Of a stretch of 6,244 nt of DNA, positions 1-5,253 are shown one piece after another; positions within the stretch are counted from its first letter, which is position 1; each line of letters begins with the position of its first letter. A model generated the notes under the pieces. The model was given only the letters and a program-made list of their open reading frames with translations. It did no database searches and had not been told where the DNA came from. The stretch spans positions 1-6,244 of the forward strand of contig JBDTMF010000242.1 in NCBI GenBank assembly GCA_039934455.1. The letters run 5' to 3'. The position numbers and the translations under genes were made by a program. This DNA is from DASQFQ01 sp039934455. Its GTDB lineage: Bacteria > Actinomycetota > Thermoleophilia > Solirubrobacterales > Solirubrobacteraceae.

Positions 1-24
1 GCGCCGGGGCCGGGCTCGGCCGCC

Positions 25-816
25 TCACGGCAGCCGCGGCTCGCCGCCCGGCCCGCGGACGACGAGGCCGTCGCGGGCCAGGCCGGCGAGCGCGCGCTCG
101 CGCCGCTCCGCCTCCAGCTCCGGCGGCGACGCTCCCTCCACGAGCGCGGCGAGCAGCCGTCCACGCGCCCACCGGTCGCTGCTCTCGAACGGCTCGCCGC
201 GCGGGCGCGACAGCGGCGCAAGCACCTCCGGGCCGGCGCAACCCGCCTGCAGCGGGCACTCGCCGCAGGCCGGGCGCCGCGGCCGGCAGACCGTCGCGCC
301 GAGCTCCATCATCGCCTGGTTCCACGCCGCCGCCCGGCCATCCGGCACCAGCTCCGCCGCCCGCCGCTCCAGCGCGCGCGGCCCGCGGCGCTCGCCGTCG
401 CGGCGCTCGATCACGCGCCTGACGTTGGTGTCGACCGCCGCCATCGGCGCGTCCCAGGCGAACGAGCCGAGCGCCGCGGCCGTGTAGGGGCCGACGCCCG
501 GCAGCTCCTGCAGGCGCTCGGGCGGCGGCCAGCCCGGCGCGGCCACCACCGCCGCGGCCGCCCGCAGCGCGAGCACGCGGCGGTTGTAGCCGAGCCCGCT
601 CCAGGCGCCGATCGCCTCGGCGGCGGGCGCGCCGGCGAGCGCGCCGGGCGTCGGGAAGCGGGCGAGGAAGCGCTCGTAGTGCGGCACGACCCGCGCTGCC
701 TGGGTCTGCTGCAGCATCACCTCCGAGACGAGGATCGCCCACGGGTCGCGCGTCAAGCGCCACGGCAGCGGCCGCCGCACCGTCTCGTACCAGTCGAGCA
801 GCGCCTCCCCGGACAT
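25..816 (-). CDS. mutY: Adenine DNA glycosylase MutY, short form
   Basis: Base-excision repair glycosylase that removes adenine mispaired with 8-oxoguanine or guanine, acting on chromosomal DNA in the cytoplasm. The 263-residue product has the expected order of motifs: the N-terminal SEVMLQQTQ block with the catalytic Glu (E32), the GLGYNRR segment (74-80), the helix-hairpin-helix LPGVGPYTAAAL (105-116), the catalytic Asp in VDTNV (D129), and a 4Fe-4S ligand set C177-X6-C184-X2-C187-X5-C193. After the cluster only about 70 residues remain, including SSDRWARGRLL, which resembles actinobacterial MutY tails. The NUDIX-like 8-oxoG recognition domain of E. coli MutY (about 350 residues) is absent. 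The ATG at 816-814 follows the mannosidase stop by 11 bp and puts the first helix at the usual distance from E32. The protein is too complete to be a remnant. Endonuclease III is less likely given the MutY-type QQTQ and GLGY blocks. Confidence 0.95.
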   Translation of the reverse strand: MSGEALLDWYETVRRPLPWRLTRDPWAILVSEVMLQQTQAARVVPHYERFLARFPTPGALAGAPAAEAIGAWSGLGYNRRVLALRAAAAVVAAPGWPPPERLQELPGVGPYTAAALGSFAWDAPMAAVDTNVRRVIERRDGERRGPRALERRAAELVPDGRAAAWNQAMMELGATVCRPRRPACGECPLQAGCAGPEVLAPLSRPRGEPFESSDRWARGRLLAALVEGASPPELEAERRERALAGLARDGLVVRGPGGEPRLP

Positions 817-825
817 GTCGGCCGA

Positions 826-832
826 CCCTACC
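826..832 (-). promoter_or_regulatory. Weak ribosome binding site of mutY overlapping the upstream stop codon
   Basis: On the minus strand GGTAGGG lies 9 nt before the mutY ATG. It contains the TAG stop (830-828) of the mannosidase gene. It is only a partial match to the anti-Shine-Dalgarno sequence, so mutY translation may rely on ribosomes finishing the upstream gene. The overlap is seen directly; the coupling is inferred. Confidence 0.4.
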
Positions 833-3800
833 GGCGCGTGGCGAGCCTCATCGTCAGCCGCCCGTCGCGGCGCACCCCGCCCACCGGTTCGACGGCGGCC
901 GCGTCGCGCCGCAGCACCCCGTCGCGGCCGCGCGTGAGCAGGACGACGGAGACGCGCAGCCGCCGCCCCTTGGCCGCGCGCAGCGCGCGGTAGGCCGAGC
1001 GCGACACACGCATCGTCACGGCGCGGTTGCGGTCGGCCGCGATCGAGAACGCGCGCCGCGCGACGACGCGCCGGCCGCCCGTGATCTCCAGCGTCCCGCG
1101 GCAGCGGGTCGCGGTGGTCCGCGGGCAGCGCGCGATGAGGCGCGTCAGCCGCCGCCGGCTGACGGTCAGGGTCCGGCGTGAGATGCGGACGACCGGCTCG
1201 GCTGCCTGCGGGCCGCCGACCGGACCGCCGCCCCCGCCGCCGCCGCCCGGCGCGCCCCCGCCCCCGCCCCCGCCGCCGCCGCCGCCGCCGCCTGGCTTGG
1301 GAGCGCCGACCAGCAGCTCGACCTCCGCCAGCGAGGTCTGCGCCTCGCCCGAGTTGCGGCTCACGACGATCCGGTACGACGCGTAGCGGCCGGGCGTCGC
1401 GACCTTGAACGGCCGCGTCTGCAGGCGATCGGCGAACACCTCCCCGCTGCGCGCGTCGACCACGTTCCAGGTCCGCCCGTCGTCCGAGCCCTGGAGCGTC
1501 CAGTTGCGCGGGTCGCCCGCCGCCGCGCCCGAGGTCAGCGTGTAGAAGGCGACCTCGCGGCGGGCGCCGTCGGGGAAGTCGTAGCGGACCGTCGGCCTCG
1601 CGCTCGCGAACGTGACCCGCGAGCCCGAAGAGTTGTCGAACAGCCGCGGCTCACTCGCCTCGCCGTCGGTGCTCGTGACGTCGCGCAGCGGCCGCGGCGG
1701 CTTCGTCCCCGTCGTGATCGACAGCGGTGCGTCGTCCTTCCCCGTCCCCCACCTGGACGGCTCCGGCCCCATCGTGAAGTCGAGCGTCGCGCCGTCGGCG
1801 AGGTCGCGGTGGTCGAGATAGGTCTTCCCGTACGGCTTGCCGTCGACCTTCAGCGACTGCACGTAGACGTTCTTGGTGCTGTTGGCCGGCGCCCGCACGA
1901 CGATGTCCTTGCCGCCAGGGAGGTGTACCGTCGCCTTCTTGAACAGCGGCGAGCCGATCGCGTAGTACGGGCTCCCGACCTGCAGCGGGTAGAAGCCGAG
2001 CGCGCTGAACAGGTACCAGGTCGAGGTCTCGCCGTTGTCCTCGTCGCCGCCGTAGCCCTGCCCGATCTCGCTGCCCACGTACATCCGCCGCAGCGCCTCG
2101 CGCACCTTCGCCTGCGTTTTCCACGGCTGCCCGGCGTAGTCGTACATGTAGGGAATGTGGTGGGAGACCTGGTTGGAGAACCCCCACTGCCCCATGCGCA
2201 CGTCGCGGGCCTCGATCATCTCGTGGATCGTCCCGCCGTAGGAGCCCGTGAAGGTGGCGGTCTCGGGCGTGCTGAAGAAGCCGTCGAGCTTGTCCGCCAG
2301 CCCCTTGCGCCCGCCGTAGAGGTTCGCCAGCCCCTGCCCGTCCTGCGGCGCGTGGAAGGCGAAGTTCCAGCCGTCGGTCTCCGTGTAGTCGTGCTCGTGG
2401 CCCCAGACGCGCGGATCGAAGGCGTCCGGCTCGGACTTCCACGTCCCGCTCGCCGACCGGCCCTGGAAGAAGCCGACGGCGGGATCGAACATGTTCACGT
2501 AGTTCTGCGCGCGGTTGAGGAAGTACTCGCCCTCATCCTCGTAGCGACGCTTCTGGCTCCCGCTCGCGCCCGCGGCCAGCGCCCTGGCCATGTTCGAGAT
2601 CCCGAAGTCGTTGATGTAGCCCTCGAGCGCCCACGAGACCCCCTCGGAGACCTCGTCGGGCGTGTAGCCGAGGAACAGCGAGGTCTGCAGCCCCTTGCGG
2701 CCCACGTTCGGGTCGTTGGGGTCATCGCCCGGCGGGGCGACGGTGGCGTTCTTGACCGCGGCCGCGTAGGCGTCCTTGGCGTCGAAGCCCCTGACGCCCT
2801 TGACGTAGGCGTCGGCGAACGCGACGTCCGAGCTCGTCCCGGTCATCAGGTTCGCGTAGCCCGGCGAGGACCAGCGCGAGACCCAGCCCCCGTCGCGGTA
2901 CTGCTGGACGAAGCCGTCGATCAGCTCGCCCGCGCCGGCGGGGTCGAACAGCGTGTAGCCCGACCACACCGTCCGGTAGGTGTCCCAGAAGCCGTTGTTG
3001 ACGTAGACCTTCCCGTTCGCGATCCGCGCGCCGGTCTCCGTCGGCGTGCTCGCGGGCGAGCTGGTCGAGGACTGCACGGCGTGCTTGTAGACCGGCGCGC
3101 CGGCCGTCCCGACGTTCTCGTGGGCCGAGTTCGGATACAGGAAGAGCCGGTAGAGGTTCGAGTAGACCGTCGTCTGCTGGTCCTCGGTCGCGCCCTCGAG
3201 CTCGATCACGTCGAGCTTGTCGTCCCACGCCTGCTGCGCCTTCTCCTCCAGCGTCGCGAGGGTGTCCGCCGGCGCGATCTCGAGCGCCAGGTTCTTCCTC
3301 GCCTGGTCGATGCTCATCAGCGACGTCGCGAGGCGCAGGTCGACGACCTTGTCCGCCGAGGTGTCGAACTTGACGTAGCCGGTCGAGGGCCGGTTGCCGG
3401 AGGTCAGCATCCCGCTGCCGGTGACCGGCTTGTCGAAGGTGCCGTAGACGAACAGCCGCGACGCGCCGTTGGACAGCCCGCTGCGCGCGTCCGACCAGCC
3501 GCTGATGACGCCGTTGACCGCGTCGATGGTCAGCCCGGACTCGTCATCGACGTTGTCGAGGATCACGTTGCCGGAGTCGCCGGTGAACGTGAAGCGCATG
3601 AGCGTCGCGTGATCGGTCGGCGCGATGTCGGTCCGCATCCCGTTCTCGAACCCGACGCCGTAGTGGTAGGGCTTCGCCGTCTCGTTGGAGTGCCGGAACG
3701 CCAGCGCCCGCGCGGAGCGGCCGGCGTCGGGCACGCCGGCGGCGGGCGACGGCATCACCTGGAAGGTCTGGCGGTCGCCCATCCACGGGCTCGGCTCGTG

Positions 3801-5162
3801 GCTGGCCGCGAACGCCTGGATCTCGGGCAGGTTGTCGTCGTTGTTGTCCTGCTGGTAGGCATAGAGCCACGACATCGAGCCCGCGTCCGTCATCGGCGTC
3901 CAGAAGTTGAAGCCGTGCGGCATCGCGGTTGCCGGGAGGTTGTTGCCGCGCGAGAACGAGCCGGTGGAGTTGGTCCCGCGGGTCGTGCGGACCCAGTCCG
4001 ACGGCCGGGCGTGCGTGACGGTGGCCGGCGCGCCGTCGATGCGGATGTCGTCGACCCAGCCGTTGAAGAGGTGCGGGCCGGCCGGGTTGTCGTACGCGAC
4101 GAGGATGCGGTCGATCGTCTTGCCCGCGGCGACGGCGCCGATGTCCGCGGCCTTGTGGTTCCACTGGTTCGCGTACAGCGTCTTCGAGGCGCCCTGGCCC
4201 TGCGGCGAGAGCAGCGCCCCGTGCTGGTCGGTCGCGCCGAGCTCGGACAGGTAGCTGCCGTCGGTGAAGGCGAGGTCGACGGCCGCGTAGGTGCTCGGGT
4301 AGCCGAGGTCTCCGTTCGTGAGCTCGGGGAAGATCAGGTACGAGAGCTCGCTGCGGGGGGTGACGGTGAGGTCGACGTCGTAGACCTTGTTGTAGGCGTA
4401 GCCGTGCCCGTCGGCGGTGTGGCCGCCGGAGTACTGGAGCGCCTTGAGCCCGGTGAAGCCGGCCTCGGGCTTCATCGTCGGCCCGTTGACGGGACCGCTG
4501 CTCACGAGGCTCTTCATGTCCGAGGGCGGCGGCGGGGTGGTGTCGCCGTCGGAGAGCTGGAGCTCGGCCAGCTGGGTGATGCCGCCGTCGTGGTTGGCGG
4601 TGATGTCGAGCCGGTAGAACTCGTACGGCTCGGTGTTCGCGAAGTGGTACGTCTTGGTCGCGAAGCGCTGCGCGAAGTCCTGGCCGGTCTGGGTGTCGAG
4701 CGTGTCCCAGGCGGTGCCGTCGTGGGAGCCCTGGAGGCGCCAGTCGCGCGGGTCGCGCTCCGCGTGATCGTTGGCCGAGGTGAGCGCGTAGTCCACGACC
4801 GCGACGGGCTCGGACAGCTCGTAGCGGATCCAGGCGGTCGACTCGAACGCGAGCCACTTGCTGTTGCTGTCGCCGTCGTTGAGGCGCGCGGCGGTCTCGC
4901 CGGGCGGGTTCTCGGCGCTCGCCGTCACGGCGGTGACCTTGTCGCGGATGTTGCCCGGGATGCCGGGCGTCGAGTTGCCGGTGACGCCGGACATCTTCTT
5001 GTGGCCGTCGCCGTCGGTCTCGGCGGTGCTCACCCAGTCGGGCGCCGGGTCGGAGGACTCGAACGACGAGGAGAAGTCGGTCGCCGCCCGCGCCGCGTGG
5101 GCCCCACCCCCACACAGCGCAGCCGCCAGCCACAGCACGCACAGCACCCGACGCCGTTCCAT
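828..5162 (-). CDS. Secreted multidomain GH92 alpha-mannosidase
   Basis: Exported exo-alpha-mannosidase of glycoside hydrolase family 92 (Ca2+-dependent, inverting), predicted to release mannose from glycans or mannans outside the cell. Its 1444 residues read as follows. A Sec signal peptide spans 1 to about 26 (MERRR, hydrophobic core, AHA/ARA cleavage sites). A beta-sandwich at about 28-65 and 215-380 is interrupted by an F5/8 type C domain (about 70-205) and a Pro linker. The catalytic core spans about 384-1145. It contains WDTYRT (726-731), GYANLMTG (768-775), YTETDGW with the likely acid E928, IHEM (979-982), SHHIPYMYDYAGQPWKTQ (1000-1017) and GDEDNG with the likely base pair D1040/D1042. 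The spacing from E928 to D1042 matches, from memory, Glu533 to Asp644 of BT3990. A second F5/8 type C domain (about 1160-1287), a Gly linker (1291-1313) and an Arg-rich tail follow. The ATG is fixed by the signal peptide and a strong ribosome binding site. The family call is firm. An alpha-1,2 preference is inferred from H980-E981. Confidence 0.95.
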   Translation of the reverse strand: MERRRVLCVLWLAAALCGGGAHAARAATDFSSSFESSDPAPDWVSTAETDGDGHKKMSGVTGNSTPGIPGNIRDKVTAVTASAENPPGETAARLNDGDSNSKWLAFESTAWIRYELSEPVAVVDYALTSANDHAERDPRDWRLQGSHDGTAWDTLDTQTGQDFAQRFATKTYHFANTEPYEFYRLDITANHDGGITQLAELQLSDGDTTPPPPSDMKSLVSSGPVNGPTMKPEAGFTGLKALQYSGGHTADGHGYAYNKVYDVDLTVTPRSELSYLIFPELTNGDLGYPSTYAAVDLAFTDGSYLSELGATDQHGALLSPQGQGASKTLYANQWNHKAADIGAVAAGKTIDRILVAYDNPAGPHLFNGWVDDIRIDGAPATVTHARPSDWVRTTRGTNSTGSFSRGNNLPATAMPHGFNFWTPMTDAGSMSWLYAYQQDNNDDNLPEIQAFAASHEPSPWMGDRQTFQVMPSPAAGVPDAGRSARALAFRHSNETAKPYHYGVGFENGMRTDIAPTDHATLMRFTFTGDSGNVILDNVDDESGLTIDAVNGVISGWSDARSGLSNGASRLFVYGTFDKPVTGSGMLTSGNRPSTGYVKFDTSADKVVDLRLATSLMSIDQARKNLALEIAPADTLATLEEKAQQAWDDKLDVIELEGATEDQQTTVYSNLYRLFLYPNSAHENVGTAGAPVYKHAVQSSTSSPASTPTETGARIANGKVYVNNGFWDTYRTVWSGYTLFDPAGAGELIDGFVQQYRDGGWVSRWSSPGYANLMTGTSSDVAFADAYVKGVRGFDAKDAYAAAVKNATVAPPGDDPNDPNVGRKGLQTSLFLGYTPDEVSEGVSWALEGYINDFGISNMARALAAGASGSQKRRYEDEGEYFLNRAQNYVNMFDPAVGFFQGRSASGTWKSEPDAFDPRVWGHEHDYTETDGWNFAFHAPQDGQGLANLYGGRKGLADKLDGFFSTPETATFTGSYGGTIHEMIEARDVRMGQWGFSNQVSHHIPYMYDYAGQPWKTQAKVREALRRMYVGSEIGQGYGGDEDNGETSTWYLFSALGFYPLQVGSPYYAIGSPLFKKATVHLPGGKDIVVRAPANSTKNVYVQSLKVDGKPYGKTYLDHRDLADGATLDFTMGPEPSRWGTGKDDAPLSITTGTKPPRPLRDVTSTDGEASEPRLFDNSSGSRVTFASARPTVRYDFPDGARREVAFYTLTSGAAAGDPRNWTLQGSDDGRTWNVVDARSGEVFADRLQTRPFKVATPGRYASYRIVVSRNSGEAQTSLAEVELLVGAPKPGGGGGGGGGGGGGAPGGGGGGGGPVGGPQAAEPVVRISRRTLTVSRRRLTRLIARCPRTTATRCRGTLEITGGRRVVARRAFSIAADRNRAVTMRVSRSAYRALRAAKGRRLRVSVVLLTRGRDGVLRRDAAAVEPVGGVRRDGRLTMRLATRR
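831..1208 (-). other. Arginine-rich C-terminal domain of the mannosidase
   Basis: Residues 1319-1444 form a separate module after the glycine linker. I count 34 arginines in 126 residues against about seven acidic residues and one lysine, so it is strongly basic. The pattern alternates hydrophobic and basic residues as in a beta-sandwich, and it has a C1346-X7-C1354 pair that could form a disulfide outside the cell. Similar CP...CRGTL tails are, from memory, common at the ends of exported proteins of Solirubrobacterales. A role in holding the enzyme to an acidic cell wall or glycan is inference only. Confidence 0.6.
1224..1292 (-). repeat. Low-complexity (GCC/CCC)n tract coding a poly-glycine linker
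   Basis: The tract codes 13 glycines, Ala-Pro and 8 glycines (residues 1291-1313), a flexible hinge between the second F5/8 type C domain and the Arg-rich tail. On the plus strand the 13-glycine part is three gccccc hexamers followed by seven gcc triplets. Gain or loss of whole triplets would change linker length without breaking the frame, so length may differ between strains or be misassembled. Confidence 0.9.
1246..1271 (-). other. Potential G-quadruplex on the coding strand
   Basis: Within the glycine linker, the coding strand reads as three runs of five G separated by single C residues, then a 6-nt loop and a run of three G. This fits the general rule of four runs of at least three G with loops of 1-7 nt. 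The motif is a direct consequence of GGC/GGG glycine codons, so it may be incidental. Folding in the DNA or mRNA is not shown. Confidence 0.45.
1302..1685 (-). other. Second F5/8 type C (discoidin-like) domain of the mannosidase
   Basis: Residues about 1160-1287 follow the catalytic core. They carry the family pattern of a Trp/Leu strand, SDDGRTW, and a late SYRI...SLAEVEL strand. The block DPRNWTLQGSDDGRTW closely parallels DPRDWRLQGSHDGTAW of the first copy near the N-terminus, so the two are homologous. Such domains usually bind carbohydrate; the ligand here cannot be told from sequence. Confidence 0.8.
4548..4955 (-). other. First F5/8 type C domain, nested in an N-terminal beta-sandwich
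   Basis: Residues about 70-205 show LNDGDSNSKWLAFE, WIRYELSEPV, DPRDWRLQGSHDGTAW and YRLDITANH...ITQLAELQL, the run of strands typical of carbohydrate-binding F5/8 type C domains. A TTPPPPSD linker follows. The flanking sequences FSSSFESSDPAPDW (about 30-43) and GFTGLKALQYSGG (about 235-247) look like two parts of one sandwich module. That suggests this domain was inserted into it. I recall the same order in Streptomyces GH92 enzymes. Confidence 0.75.
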
Positions 5163-5180
5163 CTCCTGCCTCCCCCTCCT
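5163..5180 (-). promoter_or_regulatory. Strong ribosome binding site of the GH92 gene
   Basis: On the minus strand an almost all-purine leader ends at the ATG. GGAGG (5173-5169) sits 6 nt before the start codon, and a second AGGAGG (5180-5175) sits 12 nt before it. This decides the start at 5162 and suggests efficient translation. Confidence 0.8.
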
Positions 5181-5182
5181 CG

Positions 5183-5196
5183 CCGGCCCCCGCCGG
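5183..5196 (-). repeat. Small GC hairpin in the leader between operator and ribosome binding site
   Basis: CCGGC-GGGG-GCCGG is a perfect 5-bp inverted repeat with a 4-nt loop, ending just before the AGGAGG of the mannosidase leader. There is no T-run after it, so it is not an intrinsic terminator. In such GC-rich DNA a 5-bp stem can occur by chance. A role in mRNA stability or start access is only a possibility. Confidence 0.3.
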
Positions 5197-5211
5197 TGAC
5201 AACGTTGTCAC
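5196..5211. promoter_or_regulatory. LacI/GalR-family operator palindrome upstream of the GH92 gene
   Basis: GTGACAACGTTGTCAC is a perfect 16-bp palindrome centred on CG. Its 14-bp core TGACAACGTTGTCA fits every fixed position of the LacI-family pattern TGWNANCGNTNWCA (the CcpA cre consensus). It lies 4-19 bp downstream of the predicted -10 box and covers the expected transcription start near 5208, an ideal place for a repressor to block initiation. The sugar-responsive regulator itself is not in this window. The palindrome is seen directly, the family assignment is from the known operator pattern, and release by mannose or a mannoside is inferred. Confidence 0.8.
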
Positions 5212-5214
5212 TGC

Positions 5215-5243
5215 AAGCTACGCCCGACGTCCCGATCCGTCAA
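5215..5243 (-). promoter_or_regulatory. Sigma70-type promoter of the GH92 gene
   Basis: On the minus strand a -35 box TTGACG (5243-5238, five of six matches to TTGACA) is followed by exactly 17 nt and a -10 box TAGCTT (5220-5215), which keeps the key T, A and final T. The predicted start is near 5208, giving a leader of about 46 nt. It lies wholly in the gap after the uvrB stop, so the mannosidase can be expressed independently of uvrB. Confidence 0.7.
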
Positions 5244-5253
5244 GCGGGAACGG

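Noticed and set aside
1027..1386. Proline-rich plus-strand frame opposite the glycine linker
   Set aside because: The poly-Pro run is simply the complement of the glycine codons in the mannosidase, with no ribosome binding site or recognisable domain.
5105..5120. Lipoprotein signal (lipobox) around the Cys at residue 17 of the mannosidase
   Set aside because: The residues before the Cys are A-A-L; a Leu at -1 does not fit the lipobox, and good signal peptidase I sites (AHA, ARA) follow.
3544..5211. A 555-codon minus-strand frame overlapping the mannosidase N-terminal half
   Set aside because: It is a frame-shifted shadow rich in Arg and His with no domain pattern, while the overlapping GH92 frame has clear signal peptide and domain motifs.
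5196..5211. SOS box (LexA site), considered because uvrB and mutY are repair genes
   Set aside because: The gram-positive LexA pattern needs GAAC-N4-GTTC. Here AAC and GTT abut directly and the site fits the LacI-family form. It also lies downstream of uvrB and serves the mannosidase promoter.
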